64,000 nucleotides of DNA from Nocardioides stalactiti (GCF_014180715.1 NZ_JACEFC010000001.1:1-64000), one strand, 5' to 3'; shown: positions 46,444-55,993, counted from the stretch's first letter. Numbers and translations are program-made. Notes: generated by a model not told the origin, from the sequence alone.

Positions 46444-48999
46444 TCAGTCGCCGGTCGCCGAGCGGCGGGTGAGCCACATCCCGACGGCGAACGTCGCCAT
46501 GCACAGCACCCCGAGCATTCCCAGCCCCATGAGGTAGTGGCCGGCGCCGGCCAGAGCGATCCAGTCCTCGTCCTCGGGCGCCTGCCCGCGGACCAGCCCC
46601 ATCGTCGACGCCGTCGCCGCGTAGGCCCATCGCGACGGCGCGAGCCACGCGATCTGCTCGAGCCCGATCCGGCCGGCGATGCCGAACAGCGAGCCGGAGA
46701 GCACCAGCTGGATCATGATGACGCCGACCAGGGTCGGCATCGTCTGCTCGTTGCTCTTGACCAACGCCGACAGGGTGAGCCCGACGATCGCCATCGTGAA
46801 GGCGAGCAGGGCGACGGCGGCCGCCATCCGGAGGAACCCGAGCCTGCCGTCGGGCCCCGGCAGGCCGACCATCGCGATGAACGTGACCAGGACCCCCTGG
46901 ACGAACGCCGCGGTACCGAGCACGAGGACCTTGCTCAGGAAGTAGATGCCCGGGGACAGGCCGACGGCGTACTCCCGCCGGAAGATCGCCCGCTCCCCCA
47001 CCAGCTCACGGATCGCGATGGCGGTGCCCATGAGGCAGGCGGCGACGAGGAGCACGATGAGGCGCTGTCGCGCCTCGCCCTGGTCGAAGAGCATCCTGAC
47101 CACGTCCCCGACGGGGACGCCGTCCTGCATCGCCTGACAGCGGTTGCCGCGGATCTCCTCGGTCTTGCCGGGACAGAACAGCGACGCGTCGAGGGAGAAC
47201 CCGTTGGTCCCCGGGACCAGCCGACTCAGTCCGCCGAGGACGAGCGGCAGCAGGAGCAGCATGCCGAGGAGCAGCCGGTCGGACACGACGACCGCCGCGT
47301 TGCGTCGTACCAACGTCGAGAGCTGCCGACCGGGCGACTGCCGGGGCGGTGCCGGTACGGCGGACGCCGCCGCGGGCATCGAGCCGGTGGTCGGGGCGAG
47401 CTGCGGCTGCTCGGGGATCTGCTGCCACAGCCCGGGGTCGTCGAGGAGGTCGAACACCTCCGGATAGCTGGCCCGGCGGAAGTGCGCCAGCACGCCGGAC
47501 GGCGGGCCGAAGTAGGCGATCCGGCCCCCGGGCGCCAGCACCATCACGTTGTCGCAGACGTCGAGCGCCAGCACCGAGTGGGTGACGACCATGACCACGC
47601 GACCGCCGTCGGCCAGCGAGCGCAGCTGCTTCATCACCTCGAGGTCGAGCCCGGGGTCGAGTCCCGAGGTCGGCTCGTCGAGGAACAGCAGCGGCGGCGC
47701 GGTGAGGAGCTCGGTCGCGATCGACACGCGCTTCTTCTGGCCGCCCGAGAGCTGGGTGCCGATCCGGTTGTCGAGCCGCGCCGTCAGCTGGAGCTGCTCG
47801 GCGACCTGCTGCACCCGGGCGTCCTGCTCGGCCCGGGTCGTGTCGGGAGGCAGCCGCAGCTGCGCGGCGAAGCGCAGCGCCTGGCGCACCTTGAGCTGGG
47901 GGTGCTGGATGTCCTGCTGCGGGACCAGACCGATCTGGAACCGCAGCTGGTCGTAGTGGGCGTAGAGGTCGTGGCCCTGCCAGATGACCCGCCCGTGGGT
48001 GGCCGGCCGGAGCCCGGTCAGCGCCCCGAGGAGGGTCGACTTGCCCGCGCCGGACGGGCCGATGACCGCGGTCAGGCTCGAGGGCTTGAGCTGGAACGAG
48101 ACGTTCTGGAGCAGCTGCTTGCCGCCGGCGACGACGGTGGTGAGGCCATCGGCGTACAGCGTGAACTCGTGGGTCGTCGCCGACGCGAGCAGCTGGGTGC
48201 CGTCCCAGCGGAAGGTCTGGTTGCCGACGATGACCTCGGCGCCGACCGCGAGCTGCACCGAGCCCTGGACCCGGTGCCCGTTGACGAACGTGCCGTTGAA
48301 GCTGCCGAGGTCGGTGAGGACCGCGAGCCGCCCCGGTCCGCCCGGGTCGAGGGTCGCATGGCGCCGGCTGACCAGTGCGTCCTCCAGGACGACGTCGTTG
48401 CCGACCTCACGGCCGATGGTGAGGACCCGCCCGGACGCCACGTGCTGCGGCAGCACGACGGAGTGCCCGTGCGCCAGCTGACCGGGCGGGACGACCGACT
48501 GAGGCACCCAGGCGTCGGCCGGGGCGGCGCCCGCAGGGAGCTGCGGCGGGGGCAGGTTGCGCCACCAGTCCTCGGCCGGCGCCGGCGGATCGGGCTGCGG
48601 CTGCTGGTACGGCGGGGGCGCCGGCACGCCGACGGGCCCGACCGAAGCGGGCTCGACGGCGACGACGACCGCTTCCGAGGCCGGGCCGCCGAGGTGGAGG
48701 CTCAACGGTGTCATCGGCACCGCCAGCCGGCTGATCCGCTGACCGGCGACGAAGGTGCCGTTGCTGCTGGTGTCGACGACGACCCAGGTCGCGCCCTCGC
48801 GCTGCAGCACCGCGTGGTGCCGCGAGGCCCCCGGCTCGGAGACGACCACGTCGCAGTCGGCCTCGCGTCCGATGACCACCCGGTCGCCGTCGAACGTGCG
48901 CGTCGCCGCAGCCCACTCCACCCGGAGACGGTCGCGACCACCAGCAGGGTGGGGGGCGTGGGACATGGGCCTCTTCGGGAGCTCAGGCGGGGCGGGCAC
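46444..48999 (-). CDS. FHA-domain ABC transporter (ATPase and permease fused)
   Basis: 851 residues: FHA domain 1 at about 25-115 (VVIGREADCD, GASRHHAVL), a Pro-rich linker, FHA domain 2 at about 188-275 (TIGREVGNDVV, VSRRHATLD), an ABC ATPase with Walker A GPSGAGKST at 314-322, signature LSGGQ at 417-421 and Walker B LLFLDEP at 437-443, then an ABC2 permease of about six helices after 585. It is like the mycobacterial Rv1747 group, in which phosphothreonine binding by FHA is controlled by Ser/Thr kinases. The exported substrate is unknown. The GTG start has a TAGGAT element five bases upstream. Confidence 0.92.
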   Translation of the reverse strand: MPAPPELPKRPMSHAPHPAGGRDRLRVEWAAATRTFDGDRVVIGREADCDVVVSEPGASRHHAVLQREGATWVVVDTSSNGTFVAGQRISRLAVPMTPLSLHLGGPASEAVVVAVEPASVGPVGVPAPPPYQQPQPDPPAPAEDWWRNLPPPQLPAGAAPADAWVPQSVVPPGQLAHGHSVVLPQHVASGRVLTIGREVGNDVVLEDALVSRRHATLDPGGPGRLAVLTDLGSFNGTFVNGHRVQGSVQLAVGAEVIVGNQTFRWDGTQLLASATTHEFTLYADGLTTVVAGGKQLLQNVSFQLKPSSLTAVIGPSGAGKSTLLGALTGLRPATHGRVIWQGHDLYAHYDQLRFQIGLVPQQDIQHPQLKVRQALRFAAQLRLPPDTTRAEQDARVQQVAEQLQLTARLDNRIGTQLSGGQKKRVSIATELLTAPPLLFLDEPTSGLDPGLDLEVMKQLRSLADGGRVVMVVTHSVLALDVCDNVMVLAPGGRIAYFGPPSGVLAHFRRASYPEVFDLLDDPGLWQQIPEQPQLAPTTGSMPAAASAVPAPPRQSPGRQLSTLVRRNAAVVVSDRLLLGMLLLLPLVLGGLSRLVPGTNGFSLDASLFCPGKTEEIRGNRCQAMQDGVPVGDVVRMLFDQGEARQRLIVLLVAACLMGTAIAIRELVGERAIFRREYAVGLSPGIYFLSKVLVLGTAAFVQGVLVTFIAMVGLPGPDGRLGFLRMAAAVALLAFTMAIVGLTLSALVKSNEQTMPTLVGVIMIQLVLSGSLFGIAGRIGLEQIAWLAPSRWAYAATASTMGLVRGQAPEDEDWIALAGAGHYLMGLGMLGVLCMATFAVGMWLTRRSATGD

Positions 49000-49004
49000 G
49001 AGAA

Positions 49005-49010
49005 ATCCTA
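49005..49010 (-). promoter_or_regulatory. -10 element of the FHA-ABC gene (leaderless)
   Basis: TAGGAT with five bases to the GTG start. This is the reason for choosing 48999 over the internal ATG at 48966. Confidence 0.45.
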
Positions 49011-49033
49011 GTCGTGCCCTGCCTCGCCCGCGG

Positions 49034-50065
49034 TCACTCCTTCCAGTCCGCCCCTGGAGTGTCGTCGAGGTCGGCGGGGACCGGCACGGCCGCGACCTCG
49101 TCCTTGCTCGTCTTGGCGAGGCTCGCGACCGCGGTGAGCACCAGCGTCGCGATGATCACCCCGAGGCTGAGCAGCGAGGAGATCTCGGGCACGCTGACGT
49201 GCTCGCCACCGTTGATGAAGCCGAGCTCGTTCTCGTGCAGGGCGTGGAGGACGAGCTTGACGCCGATGAAGGCGAGGATGAAGGCCAGGCCCAGCGAGAG
49301 GTAGACCAGACGCTGGAGCAGCCCGCCGAGCAGGAAGTAGAGCTGGCGCAGGCCCATCAGCGCGAACACGTTCGCCGTGAACACCAGGTACGGCTCCTGG
49401 GTGATGCCGAAGATCGCCGGGATCGAGTCGAGCGCGAAGAGGATGTCGGTCATCCCGAGCGCGATGATGACGATGAGGATCGGCGAGACCACGCGGGCGC
49501 CGTTCTCGACGTACCAGAGCTTGAGGCCGTGGTACGACGTACCGACGTTGAGGTGGCGCTGCGCGAACTTCACGATCGCGTTGTCCTCGGGGTGCTCCTC
49601 CTCGTGCGCGGCATAGCTCTTGACGAGCTTGACGGCCGTGTAGACCAGGAACGCGCCGAACAGGTAGAAGACCCAGCTGAAGTTCTCGATCAGGGTGTAG
49701 CCGAGCGCGATGAAGATGCCGCGGAACACCAGCGCCAGGATGATGCCGACGAGCAGCGCCTCCTGCTGGTACTTCCTCGGCACCTTGAGCGCGGCCATCA
49801 GGATGATGAAGACGAAGAGGTTGTCGATCGAGAGGCTGTACTCGGTCAGCCAGCCGGCGAAGAACTCGATGCCGTAGTCCTTGCCGTGGAACGACAGCGT
49901 CCAGATCCCGAAGGCCACAGCGGCGCCGATGTAGAAGCAGAGCGCGATCGCGCACTCCTTCATCGACGGTTCGTGCGGGTCACGGGCGATGACGACGATG
50001 TCGAACAGGAGCACGCCGATGGTGGCGGCGATGGTGATGGTCCATTCCAGGGTGCTGACGTCCAC
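49034..50065 (-). CDS. TerC family membrane protein (probable Mn exporter)
   Basis: 343 residues with about nine membrane helices. The two halves carry the acidic metal-site motifs: ...LSIDNLFVF in the first and ...FALDSIPAIF in the second. TerC/Alx/MeeF proteins export manganese and help metalate exported enzymes. The TTG/GTG-like start at 50065 reads MDVSTLEWT. A yybP-ykoY-type leader lies directly upstream, in agreement with manganese control. Confidence 0.9.
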   Translation of the reverse strand: MDVSTLEWTITIAATIGVLLFDIVVIARDPHEPSMKECAIALCFYIGAAVAFGIWTLSFHGKDYGIEFFAGWLTEYSLSIDNLFVFIILMAALKVPRKYQQEALLVGIILALVFRGIFIALGYTLIENFSWVFYLFGAFLVYTAVKLVKSYAAHEEEHPEDNAIVKFAQRHLNVGTSYHGLKLWYVENGARVVSPILIVIIALGMTDILFALDSIPAIFGITQEPYLVFTANVFALMGLRQLYFLLGGLLQRLVYLSLGLAFILAFIGVKLVLHALHENELGFINGGEHVSVPEISSLLSLGVIIATLVLTAVASLAKTSKDEVAAVPVPADLDDTPGADWKE

Positions 50066-50094
50066 AGAGAGCCTCTCGATGATCAGGGGTCGGG

Positions 50095-50215
50095 CAACGG
50101 GCCCGAGGTCTCTTCCGCCGCCGATGGCGACCCACGTTCCCGGACCGGCCCGCGAGGACTGATCGTGATGACGAGAACGCAGCGGGAGGAATACTCCCCT
50201 CTGGTGCGCTCATCG
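50095..50215 (-). ncRNA. yybP-ykoY-type manganese riboswitch
   Basis: On the minus strand the leader reads GAGGGGAGTATTCCTCCC, then CTCGTCATCACG, a long GC stem, and near the 3' end GAAGAGACCTCGGGCC. GGGGAGTA and the GAGACCTC closing strand are the two conserved arms of the yybP-ykoY (Mn2+) aptamer, and the CGTCA element lies between as in actinobacterial examples. The gene behind it is terC, a regular partner. The mechanism (termination or ribosome-site control) lies in bases 50066-50095 and cannot be settled here. Confidence 0.75.
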
Positions 50216-50249
50216 TTCCACACGCGCCGCTCAACGCCACATCGCGAGA

Positions 50250-50332
50250 CGAACCCGCACGGTTCGGCCGACGAACCCGCACGGTTCGGCCTACGAACCC
50301 GCACGGTTCGGCCTACGAACCCGCACGGTTCG
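50250..50332. repeat. Four tandem 22-bp palindromic repeats
   Basis: Four perfect copies of CGAACCCGCACGGTTCG start at 50250, 50272, 50294 and 50316, exactly 22 bases apart, separated by GCCTA or close variants. Each copy is an inverted repeat (CGAACC/GGTTCG, 5-base loop). The array ends at the base before the isochorismate synthase stop codon. It is not CRISPR (no spacers). It could be a protein-binding array, or a hairpin array that protects or ends the transcript. Confidence 0.9.
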
Positions 50333-51433
50333 TCAGTGCAGGCCGGCGACCTTGGTCATGGTCGCGAGCTTGGCGCCCGTCTCGCGGACCTCGGAGTCGG
50401 GGTCGGAACCGGCGACGATGCCGGCGCCGGCGAAGAGCCTCATCGTGGGACCGTCGATCACCGCCGCCCGGATGGTGATCGCGAAGACGCCGTCGCCGTT
50501 GGCCTCGACCCAGCCGACGCAGCCGGCGAAGTAGTCGCGCAGGTCTCCCTCGAGGTCCGCGATCGCCTCCGCCGCGGCTGCGGCAGGCACGCCCCCGACC
50601 GCTGGGGTCGGGTGCAGCATCTGGGCCAGTCGGAGCGCGCTCGGGCCGGTCGCCGGGTCCTCCAGGCGCGCGGTGATCGGCGACGCCAGGTGCCAGACCG
50701 TGTCCGTCGCCAGGAGCGTCGGGCCGGTCGGCGGCTCGACGTCGACGCAGACCTCCTTGAGCGCGTGGACGATCGCGTCGACGACGAAGGCGTGCTCCGC
50801 GAGGTCCTTGGCGGAGTCCCGGAGCGCGTCGGCCCGGCGGGCGTCCTCGCCGGGGTCGTCCGAGCGCGGGACGGACCCGGCCAGCGGCGTGCAGGCGATC
50901 CGGTCGCCCTGGCGGCTGACGAGCAGCTCCGGGCTCGCACCGACGAGAAGCGGACCCGCATCGAGGGACTCGGTGAGCGGCACGGAGAAGACATAACGAC
51001 CCGGTCGGGTCACCAGCAGCCGGTCGATGATCTCCGCGGGCTCGAGGGGCGGGTCGCTGGTGACGTCGAGGCAGCGCCCGATGACGACCTTGCGCACGAC
51101 GCCGTCGGCGATCTTGTCGAGGACGGCCCGCACCATGTCGGCGTACGCCTCGGCGGTCGGGAACTCGCGGACCTCGTAGGCGCGCTCGCGAGGGGTGCGC
51201 ACCGGGCCGGTGAGCGGCCGCTCGGACCCGACGACCTGGTGCAGGATCCCCGGGGCGCCGGCCGCGAAGGACAGCGCACCGAGGGCCCGCTCCCCCGGCT
51301 GCAGGGCGCCGACGACCTCGTCGGCCCAGGTCGGGTCGGCCCCGTCGGGCGTGGTCCAGCTGCGCAGCACCCGGTCGGCGACGTAGGCATCCTCGCCAGA
51401 GGCGAAGAGCAGCGGTCGCGACGGGAGCGTCAT
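50333..51433 (-). CDS. Isochorismate synthase
   Basis: 366 residues of the chorismate-binding enzyme family, MenF/EntC/DhbC type. Seen are VVIGRCLDVTSD (with the active lysine in KVVIGR), GASPELLVSRQGDRI, the TPLAGSVPRSDDP loop, HPTPAVGGVP, and the late GAGIVAGSDPDSE Mg-binding segment. It turns chorismate into isochorismate, for menaquinone or for a salicylate/catechol siderophore. No menaquinone or siderophore gene is adjacent, so its pathway is unknown. The ATG has TACCAT six bases upstream (leaderless). Confidence 0.92.
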   Translation of the reverse strand: MTLPSRPLLFASGEDAYVADRVLRSWTTPDGADPTWADEVVGALQPGERALGALSFAAGAPGILHQVVGSERPLTGPVRTPRERAYEVREFPTAEAYADMVRAVLDKIADGVVRKVVIGRCLDVTSDPPLEPAEIIDRLLVTRPGRYVFSVPLTESLDAGPLLVGASPELLVSRQGDRIACTPLAGSVPRSDDPGEDARRADALRDSAKDLAEHAFVVDAIVHALKEVCVDVEPPTGPTLLATDTVWHLASPITARLEDPATGPSALRLAQMLHPTPAVGGVPAAAAAEAIADLEGDLRDYFAGCVGWVEANGDGVFAITIRAAVIDGPTMRLFAGAGIVAGSDPDSEVRETGAKLATMTKVAGLH

Positions 51434-51439
51434 GTCTCG

Positions 51440-51445
51440 ATGGTA
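51440..51445 (-). promoter_or_regulatory. -10 element of isochorismate synthase (leaderless)
   Basis: TACCAT on the minus strand, six bases before the ATG, no ribosome-binding site between. It shows that this gene has its own promoter and need not depend on map. Confidence 0.45.
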
Positions 51446-51463
51446 CGTCGGAGGCAGTCGGCC

Positions 51464-52294
51464 TCAGACGGCTCCGTCAGGGGCACCGAACGGGACGCCG
51501 AGGCGCTCGAGGGCTGCCCGACCACCGTCGTGGGCGGTGAGGACCCACACGCCCTTCTCGGTGAGCGCGAAGGTGTGCTCGAAGTGCGCGGCGAGCGAGC
51601 CGTCGGTCGTGACGACCGTCCACTCGTCCCGGGCGATACGGGTCTGGTGGGTGCCGAGGGTGACCATCGGCTCGACCGCGAGCGCCAGGCCCTGCTTGAG
51701 GCGCGGGCCACGACCGGGGCGGCCGTAGTTGGGCACGTCCGGCGGCAGGTGCATGGCCGTGCCGATGCCGTGGCCTGTGTAGTCCTCGACGATCCCGTAG
51801 TCCCCTTGGTCACGCACGTAGTGCTCGATCGCGTGGGAGATGTCACCGACCCGGCCGCCCACCCGGGCCGCGGCCAGGCCGCGCCACAGGGACTCCTCGG
51901 TGACCGCCATCAGCGTCCGGACGTCGTCGGGGACCTCCCCCACCGCCACAGTGATGGCCGCGTCGCCGTGCCAGCCGTCGACGATGGCTCCGCAGTCGAT
52001 CGAGACGACGTCGCCCTCGGCGAGCACCCGCGGGCCGGGGATCCCGTGGACGACGGCCTCGTTGACCGAGGCGCAGATCGTCGCGGGGAACGGCGGCTCG
52101 CCGTAGCCGAGGAACGACGGCACGGCTCCGCGGGAGCGGATCAGGTCCTCAGCGACCTTGTCGAGCTGGGCAGTGCTGATGCCCGGCCGGACGGCGTCGC
52201 GGACCGCCGCGAGGGCGTCCGCGACCACCAGACCGGCCCGGCGCATCACCTCGACCTGTTCCGGAGACTTGATCTCCAGACTGCTCCCGAACAC
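51464..52294 (-). CDS. map: Methionine aminopeptidase, type I
   Basis: 276 residues. Metal ligands are in DCGAIVDGWHGDAA (two Asp), the TGHGIG histidine, AVEPMV (Glu) and FEHTFAL (Glu). It removes the start methionine. It is the third gene of secY-adk-map, 11 bases after adk. Confidence 0.95.
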   Translation of the reverse strand: MFGSSLEIKSPEQVEVMRRAGLVVADALAAVRDAVRPGISTAQLDKVAEDLIRSRGAVPSFLGYGEPPFPATICASVNEAVVHGIPGPRVLAEGDVVSIDCGAIVDGWHGDAAITVAVGEVPDDVRTLMAVTEESLWRGLAAARVGGRVGDISHAIEHYVRDQGDYGIVEDYTGHGIGTAMHLPPDVPNYGRPGRGPRLKQGLALAVEPMVTLGTHQTRIARDEWTVVTTDGSLAAHFEHTFALTEKGVWVLTAHDGGRAALERLGVPFGAPDGAV

Positions 52295-52305
52295 CGTGGA
52301 GCGGG

Positions 52306-52884
52306 TCAGGCCTGCGGAACGGCGGCGTCGAGCGCCGCAAAGATCCGCCCCTGCACCTCGTCGATCGTGCCGACGCCGTCGACCTCGACGAGCAGGCCGC
52401 GCTCGCGATAGATCGGCAGCAGCACTGCCGTCTCGGAGGCGTAGACGTCCTGGCGGTGCCGGATGACGTCCTCGGTGTCGTCGGCCCGGCCGCTGGTCTC
52501 GGCGCGCTTGAGCATCCGCTGGATGAGCTCCTCGCGGTCCGCGACCACGAGCTCGAGCACGACGTCGAGGCTCGCGCCGAGGCCGGCCAGGATGTCGTCG
52601 AGCACGGTGACCTGCTCGGCCGTGCGCGGGTAGCCGTCGAGGACGAAGGCAGCGGCGTCCGGCTCCGCGAGCCGGTCACGCACCATCGCGTTGGTGACCT
52701 CGTCGGGGACGTACTGACCGGCGTCCATGTACTTCTTGGCGGTCTTGCCGAGCTCGGTCTCGTTCGCGACGTTGGCGCGGAAGATGTCGCCGGTCGAGAT
52801 GTGGGCGCCGCCGATGTGCTCGGACAGGGCCACCGCCTGGGTGCCCTTGCCAGCACCAGGGGGGCCCATGATGAGAAGCCTCAA
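52306..52884 (-). CDS. adk: Adenylate kinase (short-LID form)
   Basis: 192 residues with P-loop [10 protein letters not shown] (7-16), DGYPRT near residue 92, and a short LID in place of the long zinc-type LID, as in other actinobacteria. It interconverts AMP, ADP and ATP. Its start overlaps the secY stop by four bases. Confidence 0.96.
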   Translation of the reverse strand: MRLLIMGPPGAGKGTQAVALSEHIGGAHISTGDIFRANVANETELGKTAKKYMDAGQYVPDEVTNAMVRDRLAEPDAAAFVLDGYPRTAEQVTVLDDILAGLGASLDVVLELVVADREELIQRMLKRAETSGRADDTEDVIRHRQDVYASETAVLLPIYRERGLLVEVDGVGTIDEVQGRIFAALDAAVPQA

Positions 52885-54176
52885 CGCAGGAATCCTTCGT
52901 AGTTGCGCTGCTGGAGCTGGCTCTCGATCTGCTTCACCGTGTCGAGGGCGACGCCAACCATGATCAGGATGGACGTGCCGCCGAAGGGGAAGTTCTGGTT
53001 GGCGTCGATCAGGACCAGCGCGATCAGCGGGACGAGGGAGATCAGACCCAGGTAGAGAGCACCCGGCAGCGTGATGCGGGAGAGGACGTAGGACAGGTAG
53101 TCCTGGGTCGGCTTGCCCGCCCGGATCCCGGGGATGAAGCCGCCGTACTTCTTCATGTTGTCGGCCACCTCTTGCGGGTTGAAGGTGATCGAGACGTAGA
53201 AGTAGGTGAAGAAGATGATGAGGAAGAAGTACGTCGCCATGTAGAGCGGGTGGTCGCCGGTGACGAAGTTGTCAGCGATGAAGGACACCCACGCGGCGTC
53301 GCTCGTCTGGTTGAACTGCACCGCCATCGCCGGCAGGTAGAGCAGCGAGGAGGCGAAGATGACCGGGATGATGCCGGCCTGGTTGACCTTGAGCGGGATG
53401 TAGGTCGAGCTGCCGCCGAACATCTTGCGACCGACCATCCGACGGGCGTACTGGACCGGGATCCGGCGCTGCGCCTGCTCGATGAAGATGACGCCGCCGA
53501 CGATCGCGAGACCGATCGCGATGACGACCCCGAAGGTCCACCAGCCCTGCGTCTTCTGGACCTCCCAGAGCGAGGCGGGGAAGGTCGCGACGACCTGGCA
53601 GAAGATGAGGATCGACATGCCGTTGCCGATGCCGCGCTCGGTGATGAGCTCGCCGAGCCACATGATCACGGCCGTGCCGGCGGTCATGGTGGTGACCATG
53701 ATGAGGAACGTCGCGGTGGAGTCCTCGTGGAGCAGTGGCTTCTCGCACTGCAGCAGGCTGCCGGTGCGCGCGAGCGCGACGATGCCGGTGGCCTGGAGCA
53801 CGGCGAGGCCCAGGGTCAGGTAGCGCGTGTACTGCGTGATCTTGGTCTGACCCGCCTGGCCCTCCTTCTTGAGGGCCTCGAGGCGCGGGATCACCACGAC
53901 CAGCAGCTGCAGGATGATGCTCGCCGTGATGTACGGCATGATCCCGAGCGCGAAGACGGTGAGCTGGAGCAGCGCGCCGCCGGAGAACAGGTTGATCAGG
54001 TTGTAGATGCCGGTGTTGTTCGCCTCGTCACCGAGGCAGGACTGCACGTTCGCGACGTGCACGCCCGGGGCCGGGATCTGCGAACCCATCCGGAAGATGA
54101 AGATGATGAAAAGGACGAACAGCAGCTTCCGCCGAAGGTCCGGGGTCCGGAATGCGTTCAGGAACGCGCTGAGCAC
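52881..54176 (-). CDS. secY: Preprotein translocase subunit SecY
   Basis: 431 residues with ten membrane helices; [29 protein letters not shown] and [10 protein letters not shown] are typical. It is the channel of the Sec pathway. It follows a strong hairpin downstream of rplO, so a separate promoter or read-through is needed. TTAGGCT about 50 bases upstream of the start could be a -10. Confidence 0.96.
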   Translation of the reverse strand: MLSAFLNAFRTPDLRRKLLFVLFIIFIFRMGSQIPAPGVHVANVQSCLGDEANNTGIYNLINLFSGGALLQLTVFALGIMPYITASIILQLLVVVIPRLEALKKEGQAGQTKITQYTRYLTLGLAVLQATGIVALARTGSLLQCEKPLLHEDSTATFLIMVTTMTAGTAVIMWLGELITERGIGNGMSILIFCQVVATFPASLWEVQKTQGWWTFGVVIAIGLAIVGGVIFIEQAQRRIPVQYARRMVGRKMFGGSSTYIPLKVNQAGIIPVIFASSLLYLPAMAVQFNQTSDAAWVSFIADNFVTGDHPLYMATYFFLIIFFTYFYVSITFNPQEVADNMKKYGGFIPGIRAGKPTQDYLSYVLSRITLPGALYLGLISLVPLIALVLIDANQNFPFGGTSILIMVGVALDTVKQIESQLQQRNYEGFLR

Positions 54177-54241
54177 TGAGGGTCCTCTTTCTCACCAGGG
54201 GCCTCGTTCACCAGAGGGCCGTCGGGAAGCCTAACAGGATG

Positions 54242-54302
54242 CGAGAAAGGCGCGGCCTGCCCTGCCCAATGCTGCTGGCAGGGCCCGACCGCGCCTTTCT
54301 CG
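54242..54302 (-). terminator. 14-bp stem hairpin between rplO and secY
   Basis: CGAGAAAGGCGCGG pairs perfectly with 54289-54302, with an inner CCTGCC/GGCAGG pair in the 33-base loop. It begins six bases after the rplO stop on the minus strand. It may be a terminator or attenuator, uncoupling ribosomal protein genes from secY-adk-map. It lacks a clear U-run after the stem. Confidence 0.65.
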
Positions 54303-54307
54303 ATGCG

Positions 54308-54751
54308 TCACAGAACGGTGACAGAACCGCCGGCGCTCTCGATCTTCTCCTTGGCGGAGGCCGAGAAGGCGTTGGCGCTCACCGCGACCTTGACGGTCAG
54401 CTCGCCCTGGCCGAGGACCTTGACGAGCTCGCCCTTGCGGACGGCGCCCCGGGCCACCAGGTTCTCGGGGGTGACGTCGCCACCATCCGGGTACAGGGCG
54501 CTGATCCGGTCGAGGTTGACGACCTGGTAGGTCACCTTGAACGGGTTCTTGAAGCCCTTGAGCTTCGGGAGCCGCATGTGGATCGGCATCTGGCCACCCT
54601 CGAAGGCAACCGGCACCTGGTAGCGCGCCTTGGTTCCCTTGGTACCGCGACCAGCGGTCTTGCCCTTGGACCCCTCACCACGGCCCACGCGGGTCTTGGC
54701 CTTCTTGGCCCCCGGTGCCGGACGAAGGTGGTGCAGCTTGAGAGCACCCAT
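54308..54751 (-). CDS. rplO: 50S ribosomal protein L15
   Basis: 147 residues: Gly/Lys-rich N-terminus ([31 protein letters not shown]) and a globular C-terminal part. It is the last ribosomal gene of the spc segment and overlaps nothing; the rpmD stop is one base upstream. Confidence 0.97.
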   Translation of the reverse strand: MGALKLHHLRPAPGAKKAKTRVGRGEGSKGKTAGRGTKGTKARYQVPVAFEGGQMPIHMRLPKLKGFKNPFKVTYQVVNLDRISALYPDGGDVTPENLVARGAVRKGELVKVLGQGELTVKVAVSANAFSASAKEKIESAGGSVTVL

Positions 54752-54752
54752 G

Positions 54753-54935
54753 TCAGTCGACCTCCTCGACCGTCACGAGGTGACGGACGGTCTGGACCAT
54801 GCCGCGGATCTCCGGGCGGTCCTCCTTGACGACCACGTCGCCGATGCGCTTCAGACCGAGCGAACGCAGCGTGTCGCGCTGGTTCTGCTTGCAGCCGATG
54901 CCCGACTTCTTCTGCTGGACCTTGAGCTGACCCAT
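54753..54935 (-). CDS. rpmD: 50S ribosomal protein L30
   Basis: 60 residues, typical of the short bacterial L30 ([30 protein letters not shown] pattern: split by its conserved GCKQ and LGL). Its start overlaps the rpsE stop by one base. Confidence 0.96.
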   Translation of the reverse strand: MGQLKVQQKKSGIGCKQNQRDTLRSLGLKRIGDVVVKEDRPEIRGMVQTVRHLVTVEEVD

Positions 54936-55579
54936 CAGGAGCTCACCCCCACAGCGTCAGGCTTGGCGGCGGCCGCGGCAGCGGCCTCCCCCTCGGCCTT
55001 GGCCTTGAGGAGCGCCGCCGGGGCGACGTGCTCGACGGGCAGACCACGGCGCGCAGCAACCGACTCGGGCTGCTCCAGCATCTGGAGCGCCGCGACGGTC
55101 GCGTGGACGATGTTGATCTGGTTGGACGACCCCAGCGACTTGCTGAGGACGTCGTGGATGCCGGCGCACTCGAGAACGGCGCGCACCGGGCCACCGGCGA
55201 TCACACCGGTACCGGGCGCGGCCGGACGCAGGAAGACCACACCAGCGGCCTTCTCGCCCTGCACCGGGTGCGGGATGGTGCCCTGGATACGGGGGACGCG
55301 GAAGAAGTTCTTCTTCGCCTCCTCGACGCCCTTGGCGATCGCCGCGGGCACCTCCTTGGCCTTGCCGTAGCCGACGCCGACCAGACCGTCACCGTCACCG
55401 ACGATCACGAGGGCGGTGAAGCTGAAGCGACGACCACCCTTCACGACCTTGGCAACTCGGTTGATCGCGACGACCCGCTCGACGTACTGGCTCTTCTCCG
55501 CGCCGCCACGACGGTCGTCACGACCGCCGCGTCCGCCGCGGTCGCCACCAGAACGCTGTCCGCGCTGGGGTCCGCTCAT
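54935..55579 (-). CDS. rpsE: 30S ribosomal protein S5
   Basis: 214 residues. An Arg/Gly-rich N-terminal extension ([13 protein letters not shown]) of about 25 residues precedes the double-stranded RNA-binding domain ([18 protein letters not shown]), and there is an Ala-rich tail. It acts in translational accuracy. Confidence 0.97.
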   Translation of the reverse strand: MSGPQRGQRSGGDRGGRGGRDDRRGGAEKSQYVERVVAINRVAKVVKGGRRFSFTALVIVGDGDGLVGVGYGKAKEVPAAIAKGVEEAKKNFFRVPRIQGTIPHPVQGEKAAGVVFLRPAAPGTGVIAGGPVRAVLECAGIHDVLSKSLGSSNQINIVHATVAALQMLEQPESVAARRGLPVEHVAPAALLKAKAEGEAAAAAAAKPDAVGVSS

Positions 55580-55607
55580 GATTTCTCCTCAGTCCTTGCT
55601 ATCGCGA

Positions 55608-55991
55608 TCAGAAGGTCAGGCCAGCGTCGCGGGCGCCGTCGGCCAGGGCCGCGATGCGACCGTGGTACTTGTTGCCGGCCCGGTCGAAGACGACCGAGTC
55701 GACACCGGCGTCCTTGGCACGGGCAGCGACGAGCTCGCCGACCTTCTTCGCCTTGGCGGTCTTGTCGCCGTCGAACGACCGGAGGTCGCCCTCCATGGTG
55801 GAGGCCGACGCGAGGGTCTTGCCGACCAGGTCGTCGACGACCTGGACGGTGATGTGCTTGGTCGACCGGGTGACCACCATGCGCGGACGCTCGGCGGTAC
55901 CGGCGATCGTCTTGCGGCCCCGGATCTGACGGCGCAGGCGCGACTTCGCGCGTGCCGAGAGGTGCCGCTGGTGCTTGAGGGTGATAGCCAT
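55608..55991 (-). CDS. rplR: 50S ribosomal protein L18
   Basis: 127 residues, binds 5S rRNA. The start is the ATG at 55991 ([11 protein letters not shown]), two bases after the rplF stop; a GTG two codons upstream overlaps rplF and is less likely. Confidence 0.96.
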   Translation of the reverse strand: MAITLKHQRHLSARAKSRLRRQIRGRKTIAGTAERPRMVVTRSTKHITVQVVDDLVGKTLASASTMEGDLRSFDGDKTAKAKKVGELVAARAKDAGVDSVVFDRAGNKYHGRIAALADGARDAGLTF

Positions 55992-55993
55992 GG

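Noticed and set aside
50250-50332. CRISPR array
   Set aside because: The copies are 17-bp palindromes with constant 5-base spacers; no variable spacers and no cas genes.
46537-52411. Very long plus-strand open frames (824 and 1218 codons) opposite the FHA-ABC, TerC, isochorismate synthase and map genes
   Set aside because: They run through the riboswitch and the 22-bp array and are antisense to clear genes. The composition is that of a GC-rich shadow frame.
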